Shown here: positions 1 to 8,005 of the stretch, in pieces
Position numbering within the stretch: position 1 is the stretch's first letter
Layout: each line of letters begins with the position of its first letter
Source of the DNA: Solirubrobacterales bacterium
Lineage (GTDB): Bacteria > Actinomycetota > Thermoleophilia > Solirubrobacterales > Solirubrobacteraceae
Assembly (NCBI GenBank): GCA_025963955.1
Contig: JAOPZU010000149.1
Location: forward strand, 1-11,482
DNA: 11,482 bases
Direction: 5' to 3'
Notes under the pieces: generated by a model
Seen by the model: the letters and a program-made list of their open reading frames with translations, nothing else
Told to the model about the DNA's origin: nothing
Databases searched by the model: none
Translations under genes and position numbers: made by a program

Positions 1-326
1 TCTTCCGCGCCGTCAACGCCGCCACCGGGGTCGACGCCCGCCTGCGCGAGTTCCGCGTGGACGCCGTCACCGGCGGGCAGGACGCCCTCGGCGAGGCGAG
101 CGTCATCGTCGAGCTCGGCGACCCCTCCGCCGCGATCAAGGCCGACTTCGAGGGCGTGCTCAAGGGCGAGCGCGTCACCGGGGCCGGGCAGGCCGTGGCG
201 ACCGACGTCATCCAGGCCGCCGGCACCGCCTACGTCCGCGCGATCACCAGCGCGGTCGCCAAGGCCCAGGCGGCCGCCCAGGCGGGCGACGCCGACGAGC
301 GGGCAGCGCTTCTCGCCACGCCGTAG
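1..326 (+). CDS. leuA: 2-isopropylmalate synthase, C-terminal allosteric domain (5' truncated)
   Basis: The first 107 visible codons (reading frame from base 3) are the carboxy-terminal part of LeuA, the enzyme that condenses 2-ketoisovalerate with acetyl-CoA as the first committed step of leucine synthesis. Visible landmarks are FRAVNAATG, then VDAVTGGQDALGE, then GAGQAVATDVIQAAGTAYVRAI, which match the order of the LeuA dimerisation/leucine-binding domain (family knowledge: G-G-x-D-A-L-G-E and the TD-I-x-A-x-x-x-AY helix). The catalytic TIM barrel lies outside the window. The in-frame GTG at 57 is internal and not a start. The stop TAG at 324-326 is followed without a gap by the ATG of the M20 gene, so the two are probably cotranscribed. 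The tail after the domain is Ala-rich and low in complexity. CimA in this window is a different member of the same superfamily, and its full length rules out confusion of the two. Confidence 0.9.
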   Translation, partial: FRAVNAATGVDARLREFRVDAVTGGQDALGEASVIVELGDPSAAIKADFEGVLKGERVTGAGQAVATDVIQAAGTAYVRAITSAVAKAQAAAQAGDADERAALLATP

Positions 327-1586
327 ATGACGGACCGCGCGAGTGTCGCCGCAGCGCTGGCGGCGCTGGACGAGCCCGCGCTGATCGCCGACCTGCAGGC
401 CCTCGTCGCCGTCCCCAGCGTCACCGGGGACGAGCGGCGGGTCGTCGAGGTGGCGGCCGCCCAGGCGCGCATGGCGGGTCTGGGCGACGTCGAGGTGCTG
501 GGCTACGACCTCGGCGAGCTCCGCGCCGATCCGGATTATCCGGGGGAGGAGGTGTCCCGGGACGAGCTCGTGAACCTGCGCGCCCGCCTGCCCGGCCGCG
601 ACAGCGGCCCGCCGCTCGCGCTGTGCGCGCACCTCGACGTCGTCGGGCCGGGGACGGTGGCCTGGCGGCACGGCTCGCCGTGGTCGGGCACGATCGACGA
701 CGGGCGGCTCTACGGTCGCGGCAGCGCGGACATGAAGGCCGGCTTCGCCGCGGCGCTGCACGCCATGGCCGCCGTCGTCGCCGCCGAGGTCGTCCCCGCC
801 CGAGGCGTGGAGCTGCTCGGCGTGTCCTCCGAGGAGGACGGCGGCCTCGGCGCCTTCGCCGCGCTGCGCGGGACCGCACCCCACCCGCCCTACACCGGCT
901 GCGTCATCACCGAGCCGACCGGGTTCGACGTCGTCTGCGCGCAGGCCGGGGCGCTGACCTTCACCGGCGTGGTCCACGGCCGGGCCGCGCATGCCGCCCA
1001 GCGCCTGGAGGGCGCGAGCGCCATCGACCGGTACCTCCCGGTCCACGCCGCGCTGCACGCGCTCGAGGTCCGGCTCAACACGGAGGTCGAGCACGAGCTG
1101 ATGCGGGCGCTCGCGCTGCCCTACCCCGTGTCCGTGGGGCGCCTGCGGGCGGGGGCGTGGTCCTCGTCGGTGCCCGATCGGCTCGAGTTCGAGGGCCGCG
1201 CACCGGTTCTCGTGGACCAATCGGTCGCCGAGGCGCGCGCCGCGGTGGAGGCCGTCGTCCGCGAGGCCGGGCAGGGGCACGTCGAGCTGCGCTGGTCCGG
1301 CGGGCAGTTCGCCTCGGCCGCGACGCCCGAGGACCATCCGCTCGCGAGCGTCCTCCGGGACGCGGCCCGGGCGCAGGCCGGTGCCGTGGTCCCGACCCCC
1401 GGACGCCTCGCCGGTGTGCCCTGGGGCGCCGACATGCGCCTCTTCACCGCCGCCGGCGTCCCGACGGTCATGTGCGGGACGAGCGGCATCCGTGTCGCCC
1501 ACGCGGTGGACGAGCACGTGGTCGTCGGGGAGGTGATCGCGCTGGCGCGGGTGCTCATCGACGCGATCTGCCGCTTCTCCGGGTGA
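327..1586 (+). CDS. M20-family metallo-amidohydrolase (ArgE/DapE/ACY1-like deacylase)
   Basis: This 419-residue protein has the M20 di-zinc hydrolase pattern in order: CAHLDVVGPG (H102, D104), GRGSADMKAG (bridging D135), SSEEDGG (E169 general base, E170), ITEPT (E196), a dimerisation-domain histidine near H222 in RAAHAAQ, and a late GADMRLF...RVAHAVDEH with H392. Family knowledge says such enzymes remove acyl groups from amino acids and include acetylornithine deacetylase, succinyl-diaminopimelate desuccinylase and carboxypeptidases; the exact substrate cannot be read from sequence. The ATG touches the leuA stop codon (TAGATG) and has no clear Shine-Dalgarno sequence, implying reinitiation after leuA. 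The next in-frame ATG, at 471, would remove conserved N-terminal residues. An ArgE role is possible because argH lies about 8 kb downstream, but the leuA linkage does not specifically support it. The stop TGA is buried in a strong hairpin. Confidence 0.85.
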   Translation: MTDRASVAAALAALDEPALIADLQALVAVPSVTGDERRVVEVAAAQARMAGLGDVEVLGYDLGELRADPDYPGEEVSRDELVNLRARLPGRDSGPPLALCAHLDVVGPGTVAWRHGSPWSGTIDDGRLYGRGSADMKAGFAAALHAMAAVVAAEVVPARGVELLGVSSEEDGGLGAFAALRGTAPHPPYTGCVITEPTGFDVVCAQAGALTFTGVVHGRAAHAAQRLEGASAIDRYLPVHAALHALEVRLNTEVEHELMRALALPYPVSVGRLRAGAWSSSVPDRLEFEGRAPVLVDQSVAEARAAVEAVVREAGQGHVELRWSGGQFASAATPEDHPLASVLRDAARAQAGAVVPTPGRLAGVPWGADMRLFTAAGVPTVMCGTSGIRVAHAVDEHVVVGEVIALARVLIDAICRFSG

Positions 1587-1610
1587 GCGCGCGACACAGC
1601 GCGCGCTCAC
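1583..1610 (+). terminator. 11-bp hairpin at the end of the M20 gene, probable terminator
   Basis: Arms GTGAGCGCGCG (1583-1593) and CGCGCGCTCAC (1600-1610) are perfect complements around a 6-nt loop ACACAG. The left arm contains the TGA stop of the M20 gene. No T-run follows, so it is not a classical intrinsic terminator, but hairpins lacking a U-tract are common between operons in high-GC Gram-positives. Its position between the leuA-M20 unit and the regulator promoter fits transcript termination or 3'-end protection. The function is inferred. Confidence 0.6.
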
Positions 1611-1635
1611 GCCTCGGGGGTAGCGCCCGCGCACG

Positions 1636-1676
1636 CTGACCCTACCGACGGTTGTACGTGATAACGTACAACCGAC
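1636..1676 (+). promoter_or_regulatory. Promoter of the XRE-cupin regulator/leuCDB unit, short or absent leader
   Basis: A -35-like CTGACC (1636-1641) is followed 18 nt later by GATAAC (1660-1665), four of six matches to TATAAT. An overlapping alternative -10 is TAACGT (1662-1667). Either would start transcription within a few bases of the ATG at 1677. The bases before that ATG contain no Shine-Dalgarno sequence, which agrees with a leaderless or almost leaderless message. The -10 lies inside the 1649-1674 palindrome, so a protein bound there would block RNA polymerase. This is read from sequence only; the start site is not mapped. Confidence 0.5.
1649..1674. promoter_or_regulatory. Perfect 26-bp inverted repeat, candidate operator
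   Basis: Arms CGGTTGTACGT (1649-1659) and ACGTACAACCG (1664-1674) are exact reverse complements with spacer GATA (1660-1663). The repeat ends 2 bp before the start codon of the XRE-cupin regulator and covers the likely -10 element. It is AT-richer than its surroundings, and its dyad symmetry is what a dimeric helix-turn-helix protein recognises. Autoregulation by the adjacent gene is the simplest reading, which would place leuCDB under the same control. I found no second copy elsewhere in the window. Confidence 0.7.
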
Positions 1677-2260
1677 ATGGCGACCGCCGAGGACTACGAG
1701 GCCCAGACCCACGTCGGGCCCCGCGTGCGCGCCCTGCGTGAGGCGATGGACCTCAGCCTGCGCGACCTCGCCGAGCGCTCGGGCGTCAGCGCGCCGATGC
1801 TCAGCCAGGTCGAACGGGGGGAGACCTCGCCCACGCTCGCCGTCGCCGGCCGCATCGCGCACGGCCTGGAGCTCACGCTCAGCCAGCTGCTGCGCCTGGA
1901 CGAGGCCGAGAACGTGTCGATCGTCCGGGCCGGGGAGCGCCGGCGCGGGGGCGCCGGCCGGCACACCTTCGAGATCCTGACTCCGCCGCTGCCCGGGCTG
2001 CGCGCCGAGCTGAGCCGCCACGTGCTGAAGCCCGGCGCGACGACCGGCGGCCCCGGCGACCCGCCCATGCACGAGGCGGGCAGTCGTGAGGTCTGCGTCG
2101 TCGAGCACGGCGAGGCCGTCCTGGTCATCGACGGCGACACCCACCACCTGCACACGGGCGACTGCGTCACCTTCGACGCCGACCTGCCCCACCACTTCGA
2201 GAACCCGACCCAACAGGAGACCGCCCTGCTGAACGTCGTTTCAGCCGGGCTGCGCCGCTC

Positions 2261-2264
<4 letters not shown>
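1677..2264 (+). CDS. XRE-family helix-turn-helix regulator with C-terminal cupin domain
   Basis: This 195-residue cytoplasmic regulator has two parts. Residues about 15-70 form an XRE/Cro helix-turn-helix ([20 protein letters not shown], then [17 protein letters not shown]). Residues about 110-190 form a small cupin barrel ([20 protein letters not shown], then [19 protein letters not shown]). Family knowledge: XRE-cupin proteins are usually repressors whose cupin domain senses a small metabolite, sometimes with a metal; several control amino acid or polyamine metabolism. The ATG lies 2 bp after a perfect palindrome and lacks a Shine-Dalgarno sequence. The 3' end overlaps leuC in an ATGA junction (2261-2264), so regulator and isomerase are translationally coupled. 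From this I infer a dedicated regulator of the leucine genes responding to a pathway metabolite; the ligand is unknown. Known actinobacterial leuCD regulators (LtbR/NdgR) are IclR-type, so this would be a different solution. Confidence 0.9.
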
Positions 2265-3616
<1,352 letters not shown>

Positions 3617-3620
3617 AGCC

Positions 3621-4181
3621 ATGGACCCCGTGAACATCATCGAGGGCGGCATCACGTTCGTCGACCAGGACGACGTCGACACCGACCAGATCATCCCGGC
3701 GCGCTACATGAAGCGCGTCGAGCGGACGGGCTTCGGCGAGTACCTCTTCCACGAGTGGCGCGCCAACGGCTACGACCTGCCCGCGAACCCGATCCTCGTC
3801 GCCGGGGAGAACTTCGGCTGCGGTTCCTCCCGTGAGCACGCCCCGTGGGCGCTGCTGGACTACGGCTTCGTCGCGCTCGTCGCGCCGCGCTTCGCCGACA
3901 TCTTCAAGAACAACTGCACGAAGAACGGGATGCTCCCGATCGAGCTGCCGAAGGAGCAGTGCGATCAGCTCGTCGCCCGCGGCAGGGCGCGGATCGACCT
4001 GGCCGCACAGACCGTCGACGAGTTCTCCTTCGCGATCGATCCGGAGATCAAGCACCGGCTGCTGAACGGGCTGGACGACATCTCGCTGACGCTCGCCAAG
4101 GAGGACGACATCGTCGCCTACGAACGCGACCGTGAGCGCTCCGGGCCGGTCACCACCGACCTGCAGGGAGCGGGCGTATGA
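3621..4181 (+). CDS. leuD: 3-isopropylmalate dehydratase small subunit
   Basis: This 186-residue protein is the partner of LeuC and supplies the swivel domain that completes the substrate site. Landmarks are DQDDVDTDQIIPARYMK (15-31), the GENFGCGSSREHAPWALLDY segment (62-81), and PRFADIFKNNCTKNGMLPI. Length and the REHAPWAL form match the bacterial-type LeuD rather than the shorter archaeal type. The start is preceded by GGAG at 3609-3612, spaced 8 nt, lying within the last codons of leuC. The gene ends in a 4-bp ATGA overlap with leuB, so leuC, leuD and leuB form one translationally linked set. It probably serves both the leucine and the citramalate (isoleucine) routes. Confidence 0.97.
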   Translation: MDPVNIIEGGITFVDQDDVDTDQIIPARYMKRVERTGFGEYLFHEWRANGYDLPANPILVAGENFGCGSSREHAPWALLDYGFVALVAPRFADIFKNNCTKNGMLPIELPKEQCDQLVARGRARIDLAAQTVDEFSFAIDPEIKHRLLNGLDDISLTLAKEDDIVAYERDRERSGPVTTDLQGAGV

Positions 4182-5215
4182 CGCACGTCGCGCTGCTGCC
4201 CGGCGACGGGATCGGGCCGGAGATCATGGCGCCGGCCGTCGAGCTGCTGAAGCACTTCGTCCCGGGGGTGAGCACGGAGGAGCACCTCTTCGGGGGCGCG
4301 TCCATCGACGCGCACGGCACGGCCCTGACCGATGAGATCCTGGCCGCCTGCCGGAAGGCGGACGCCGTGCTGCTGGCCGCGGTCGGCGGGCCCAAGTGGG
4401 ACACGACCAACCCGGACGACCCGCGCCCGGAGCAGGGGCTGCTCGGCCTGCGCAAGGCGCTCGGCCTGTTCGCGAACCTGCGTCCGGTGCGGCCGCTGCC
4501 CGCGCTCTACGACGCCTCCCCGCTCAAGCGCGACCGGATCGAGGGGACGGACCTGCTCGTCGTCCGCGAGCTCACCGGGGGCATCTACTTCGGCGAGAAG
4601 ACCCGCACGGACACCGACGCGTCCGACCTGTGCCACTACACCGTCGACGAGGTCGACCGCATCGCTCGCGTCGCGTTCGACGCGGCGAAGCTGCGCCGCA
4701 ACCACGTCACGTCCGTCGACAAGGCGAACGTCATGGAGACCTCGCGGCAGTGGCGCCAGGTCGTGCACGCCGTCCACGCCGCGGACTACCCGGACGTGCA
4801 GCTCTCCGACGTGCTCGTCGACAACGCGGCGATGCAGCTCGTCTCCCGCCCGGCGGACTTCGACGTCATCGTCACCGAGAACCTCTTCGGGGACATCCTC
4901 AGCGACGAGGCCGCGATGATCACCGGCTCGATCGGCATGCTGCCATCGGCGTCCCTGGGTGGCGCGGACGGCCCCGGCCTCTTCGAGCCCGTGCACGGCT
5001 CCGCCCCGGACATCGCGGGCACCGGCGCCGCCAACCCGCTGGCGATGTTCCTGTCGCTCGCGATGCTCCTGCGGCACGGGCTCTCGCTCGAGGCCGAGGC
5101 CGCGGCGCTGGAGACCGCAGTCGACGCCGCGCTCGACGGCGGACTGCGCACGCGCGACCTCGGCGGCTCCGCGGACACGGCCGAGGCGACCCGGGCCGTC
5201 CTCGCCCACCTCTAG
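4178..5215 (+). CDS. leuB: 3-isopropylmalate dehydrogenase
   Basis: This 345-residue NAD-dependent beta-decarboxylating dehydrogenase oxidises 3-isopropylmalate to 2-ketoisocaproate. Visible are the N-terminal LLPGDGIGPEI, the substrate-binding arginines R92, R102 and R130 (NLRPVRPLPAL, VVRELTGGIYFG), Y137, the catalytic lysine K182 (SVDKANVM), metal-binding D215 (VDNAAMQ), D239 and D243 (NLFGDILSDEA), and the NAD-site GSAPDIAG plus NPLAM. Positions correspond closely to the well-studied thermophilic LeuB. Start choice is supported by AGGGAG at 4165-4170, 7 nt before the ATG, and by the 4-bp overlap with leuD. With CimA in the next unit, LeuB may also act on 3-methylmalate to give 2-ketobutyrate, as known for citramalate pathways. 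A hairpin follows 7 bp after the stop. Confidence 0.97.
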   Translation: MTHVALLPGDGIGPEIMAPAVELLKHFVPGVSTEEHLFGGASIDAHGTALTDEILAACRKADAVLLAAVGGPKWDTTNPDDPRPEQGLLGLRKALGLFANLRPVRPLPALYDASPLKRDRIEGTDLLVVRELTGGIYFGEKTRTDTDASDLCHYTVDEVDRIARVAFDAAKLRRNHVTSVDKANVMETSRQWRQVVHAVHAADYPDVQLSDVLVDNAAMQLVSRPADFDVIVTENLFGDILSDEAAMITGSIGMLPSASLGGADGPGLFEPVHGSAPDIAGTGAANPLAMFLSLAMLLRHGLSLEAEAAALETAVDAALDGGLRTRDLGGSADTAEATRAVLAHL

Positions 5216-5222
5216 CGCCGGG

Positions 5223-5253
5223 GGTGCCGCCGGACCGGGGAACCGGCGGCACC
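5223..5253 (+). terminator. 11-bp hairpin between leuB and ilvE
   Basis: Arms GGTGCCGCCGG (5223-5233) and CCGGCGGCACC (5243-5253) are perfect complements with a 9-nt loop (5234-5242). It starts 7 bp after the leuB stop and ends 5 bp before the -10 of ilvE. There is no T-run. The simplest reading is the terminator or transcript-end stabiliser of the leuCDB unit. Because it fills the -35 region of ilvE it could also be a regulator-binding dyad. Confidence 0.6.
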
Positions 5254-5258
5254 TGCGC

Positions 5259-5264
5259 TAAAGT
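5259..5264 (+). promoter_or_regulatory. -10-like element of ilvE, leaderless type
   Basis: TAAAGT (matching TANNNT) lies 8 nt before the ilvE ATG at 5273. Transcription from it would begin at or within a base or two of the ATG. The bases before the ATG (GTCCGCCGCC) have no Shine-Dalgarno sequence, so a leaderless message is the consistent reading. No good TTGACA-like -35 is seen; the hairpin occupies that position. Confidence 0.55.
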
Positions 5265-5272
5265 CCGCCGCC

Positions 5273-6244
5273 ATGGAACAGGCGGATCTCATCTGGCTCA
5301 ACGGGGAGTTCGTCGCCTGGGAGGACGCCAAGATCCACGTCCTGACCCACGGACTGCACTACGGCACGGGCGTCTTCGAAGGGGTCAGGGCGTACGACAC
5401 CGAGTCGCACGGCCCGGCGATCTTCCGCCACCAGGACCACATCGACCGGCTGTACAAGTCGGCGGGGCTCTACTACATGCCGATCCCGTACGAGCCCGAG
5501 GTGCTGCGCCAGGCCACGCTGGAGCTCGTCGGGCGCAACGGCTTCAAGGACTGCTACATCCGGCCGCTGGTCTACCGTGGCTACGGCACGATGGGCCTGT
5601 TCCCCCTCGACGCGCCCGTCGAGGTGACGATCGCCTGCTGGAAGTGGGGCGCGTACCTGGGTGAGGAGGGGAAGCGGAACGGCGTCCGGGCGAAGGTCAG
5701 CTCCTGGCGCCGGCTCAGCCCGGAGTCGCTCATCCCGCAGGCGAAGGCCTCCGGGCAGTACCTCAACTCGATCCTGGCGAAGATCGAGACCCACAAGGCG
5801 GGCTACGAGGAGGCCATCCTCCTCGACGACAAGGGCCACGTCTGCGAGGGATCGGGGGAGAACATCTTCGTCGTCTCCGAGGGCGTCATCTACACGCCGC
5901 CCCCGACGGCCTCCATCCTCGACGGCATCAACCGCAAGTCCGCGATCCAGATCGCGCAGGACCTCGGGCTGCGCGTCGTGGAGCGTGACATCGCCCGCGC
6001 CGAGCTCTACCTCGCCGACGAGATCTACCTCACCGGCACCGCCGCCGAGCTCGTTCCCGTCCGCGAGGTCGACGACCACCAGGTCGGCACCGGCCGTCCC
6101 GGCGAGGTCACGCTCGCGGTGCAGAAGGCCTTCGAGGACGCGCTGCACGGCCGCAGCCCGCGGTACGCGGAGTGGCTGGACCCGATCCCCGCCGACCATT
6201 ACCCGGCCGGGGCGGACGCGTCCTCCTCCGGCTCGGCGGCCTGA
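5273..6244 (+). CDS. ilvE: Branched-chain amino acid aminotransferase (class IV PLP)
   Basis: This 323-residue fold-type IV PLP enzyme interconverts leucine, isoleucine and valine with their 2-keto acids using glutamate. It shows HGLHYGTGVFEGVRAY (26-41), IRPLVYRGYGTMGL, the PLP lysine K158 in IPQAKASGQYLNS, and the cofactor-binding CEGSGENIFVV (191-201), followed by TPPPTASILDGINRKS and the late TGTAAELVPV. The 'QAKASGQYLNS' form and the overall length match IlvE rather than D-amino-acid transaminase or aminodeoxychorismate lyase. The last ~20 residues (Ala/Ser-rich after WLDPIPADHY) are a low-complexity extension. The start is supported by the -10 element placed 8 nt upstream. It performs the last step for both the leucine and citramalate routes. 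It is followed by a 126-bp spacer before cimA. Confidence 0.95.
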   Translation: MEQADLIWLNGEFVAWEDAKIHVLTHGLHYGTGVFEGVRAYDTESHGPAIFRHQDHIDRLYKSAGLYYMPIPYEPEVLRQATLELVGRNGFKDCYIRPLVYRGYGTMGLFPLDAPVEVTIACWKWGAYLGEEGKRNGVRAKVSSWRRLSPESLIPQAKASGQYLNSILAKIETHKAGYEEAILLDDKGHVCEGSGENIFVVSEGVIYTPPPTASILDGINRKSAIQIAQDLGLRVVERDIARAELYLADEIYLTGTAAELVPVREVDDHQVGTGRPGEVTLAVQKAFEDALHGRSPRYAEWLDPIPADHYPAGADASSSGSAA

Positions 6245-6265
6245 GCGGCTCCCATGGCGGCGCGG

Positions 6266-6328
6266 CGGCAGCGAATTCCCGGGCGGCGTGACGCCTGACC
6301 CTCCGGTCAGGCCGTCCCGTCGCTGCCG
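6266..6328 (+). ncRNA. Predicted layered RNA structure in the ilvE-cimA spacer (possible cis-regulatory leader)
   Basis: Three nested pairings can be read directly. The outer stem is CGGCAGCGA (6266-6274) with TCGCTGCCG (6320-6328), 9 bp. The middle stem is CGGG (6280-6283) with CCCG (6316-6319), 4 bp. The apical hairpin is GCCTGACC (6293-6300) with GGTCAGGC (6305-6312), 8 bp around CTCC. A competing small hairpin GGCGT/ACGCC (6285-6289 with 6291-6295) shares bases with the apical arm, so two states are possible. The spacer has no -10-like sequence, and cimA has a good ribosome site 27 nt beyond the structure, so it lies within a transcript that begins upstream. No T-run follows. It does not match a riboswitch or T-box layout that I can recognise. 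Function as attenuator, processing site or partial terminator is inference. Confidence 0.45.
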
Positions 6329-6370
6329 GCACCCCGCTCCCGCTCCCACCTTCCGAAGGACATCACCGCC

Positions 6371-8005
6371 ATGAACCCGACCATCCAGCTCTATGACGCC
6401 ACGCTGCGCGACGGCATGCAGGGCGAGGGCATGTCCCTCACCGCCGAGGAGAAGGTCCGCGTCGCCCACCACCTGGACGACCTGGGCATCGACATCATCG
6501 AGGCGGGCTTCCCGTCGTCGAACCCGAAGGAGCTCGAGCTCTTCCGCCTGCTCGAGCGCGAGCGGTTCGCCCACGCGCAGCTCGCCGCCTTCGGCATGAC
6601 GAGCCGTCGCGGGGTCAAGTCGCCGGACGACGAGGGCCTGCAGATCCTCGCCGCCTGTCACACGCCGCTCGTGACGATCGTCGGCAAGACGTGGGACCTG
6701 CACCTGGAGAAGGTCGTCAAGGTCGACCGCGAGGAGAACCTCGTGATGATCTCCGAGTCGATCGAGTTCCTCATCCGCGAGGGCAAGCGCGTGATCTACG
6801 ACGCGGAGCACTTCTTCGACGCCTACCGCTCCGACCGCTCCTACGCGATGCGCTGCCTGCGCGCCGCGGCCAGCGCCGGCGCCGAGCGCATCGTCCTGTG
6901 CGACACGAACGGCTCCTCCCTGCCGCACCAGGTCGGTCAGGCCGTCTCGGAGGTCGTCGACGGGCTCGGCGGCAGCTTCCCCATCGGCATCCACTGTCAC
7001 AACGACCTGGAGTGCGGCGTGGCCAACAGCCTCGCCGCCGTGCTCAACGGGGCGACGCAGGTGCAGGGAACGATGAACGGCATCGGCGAGCGGACGGGCA
7101 ACGCGAACCTCGTCTCGATCATCGGCAACCTGCAGACCAAGCTCGGCTACAAGGTCATCAGCGGCGAGCAGCTGATGCGCCTGACGCCGACCGCCCACGT
7201 CATCGACGAGCTGCTGAACGTCGCGCCTGACCCGAACCAGGCCTTCGTCGGGCGCAACGCGTTCGCCCACAAGGGCGGCCTGCACGTCGCCGGCATCCGG
7301 GCGGACGCCTCGACCTTCGAGCACATGGAGCCCGAGCTCGTCGGCAACGAGCGCGCGCTGCTGGTGTCCGAGCTCGCCGGCCGTCACACGATCATCGAGA
7401 AGGCCGCGAGCGCCGGCATCGCCCTGGACGACGCCGCGTGCGCCCGGGTGATGGACCAGGTCAAGGAGCTCGAGCACCAGGGCTTCCAGTTCGAGGCGGC
7501 CGACGCGTCATTGACGCTGCTGCTGCGCAAGGAGGCGGGCGAGTACCAGCCGCTGTTCCGGCTGCACTCCTGGCGCACGATCGTCGAGCAGGACGCGGAG
7601 GGCCGCGTCTCCTGCGAGGCGACGATCAAGATCGACATCGACGGCGAGCGTTACGTCCGCACGGCCGAGGGCAACGGCCCGGTCAACGCCCTGGACGCCG
7701 CCCTGCGCGCCGCGATCGGCGAGGTCCACCCGCACCTGCACGACGTGGAGCTCGTGAACTACAAGGTGCGCATCCTCGACGAGCACCACGGGACCACGGC
7801 CACCACCCGCGTCCTCATCGACTCGACCGACGGCGAGCGGACCTGGGGGACGATCGGCGTGGCGGAGAACGTCATCGCCGCGTCCTGGCAGGCGCTCGTG
7901 GACTCGCTGGAGCACGCCGAGCAGGCACATCCCTCGCTCGGCGGCTCGGGTTCCGGGGACGTCGCCCGGGGGGCTCCGGCTCCGCGGCAAGCGGTGGAGC
8001 GTTGA
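6371..8005 (+). CDS. cimA: (R)-citramalate synthase
   Basis: This 544-residue member of the 2-isopropylmalate/homocitrate synthase superfamily condenses pyruvate with acetyl-CoA to citramalate, opening the threonine-independent route to 2-ketobutyrate and isoleucine. Catalytic barrel landmarks are YDATLRDGMQGEG (8-20), VTIVGKTWDLH (101-111), VIYDAEHFFDAY (141-152), CDTNG, the metal-binding HCHND (208-212), and NGIGERTGNAN (236-246). Linker motifs KGGLHVAG, ELVGNERALLVSELAGR and KELEHQGFQFEAADAS, then AEGNGPVNALDAALR and VLIDSTDGERTWGTIGV in the C-terminal regulatory domain (about 390-515), match the CimA-type subfamily rather than LeuA. An oddity is EAGFPSSNPKE (44-54), where CimA-type proteins usually have an EGGWPGSNPKD-like sequence; EAGFP is the LeuA-like form. 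The ribosome site GAAGGA (6355-6360) is 10 nt from the ATG. The last ~25 residues are a Gly/Pro/Ala-rich tail. The stop overlaps the next gene (TTGA). Confidence 0.92.
   Translation: MNPTIQLYDATLRDGMQGEGMSLTAEEKVRVAHHLDDLGIDIIEAGFPSSNPKELELFRLLERERFAHAQLAAFGMTSRRGVKSPDDEGLQILAACHTPLVTIVGKTWDLHLEKVVKVDREENLVMISESIEFLIREGKRVIYDAEHFFDAYRSDRSYAMRCLRAAASAGAERIVLCDTNGSSLPHQVGQAVSEVVDGLGGSFPIGIHCHNDLECGVANSLAAVLNGATQVQGTMNGIGERTGNANLVSIIGNLQTKLGYKVISGEQLMRLTPTAHVIDELLNVAPDPNQAFVGRNAFAHKGGLHVAGIRADASTFEHMEPELVGNERALLVSELAGRHTIIEKAASAGIALDDAACARVMDQVKELEHQGFQFEAADASLTLLLRKEAGEYQPLFRLHSWRTIVEQDAEGRVSCEATIKIDIDGERYVRTAEGNGPVNALDAALRAAIGEVHPHLHDVELVNYKVRILDEHHGTTATTRVLIDSTDGERTWGTIGVAENVIAASWQALVDSLEHAEQAHPSLGGSGSGDVARGAPAPRQAVER

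Noticed and set aside
623..1639. A 338-codon + strand frame overlapping the M20 gene
   Set aside because: The translation is almost entirely Arg, Ala and Gly and lies out of frame with a gene that has all its metal ligands in place.
5239..5265. GGAAC in the hairpin loop followed by GTC, resembling an ECF sigma promoter for ilvE
   Set aside because: The spacing (19 nt) is longer than usual, and the GTC is a weak match. TAAAGT 8 nt before the ATG explains the start better.
6254..6298. A 14-codon frame (MAARRQRIPGRRDA) upstream of cimA whose stop lies in the apical hairpin arm, resembling an attenuator leader peptide
   Set aside because: It has no Shine-Dalgarno sequence, only one isoleucine and no run of Leu, Ile or Val codons. 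The Arg content is what random GC-rich sequence gives.
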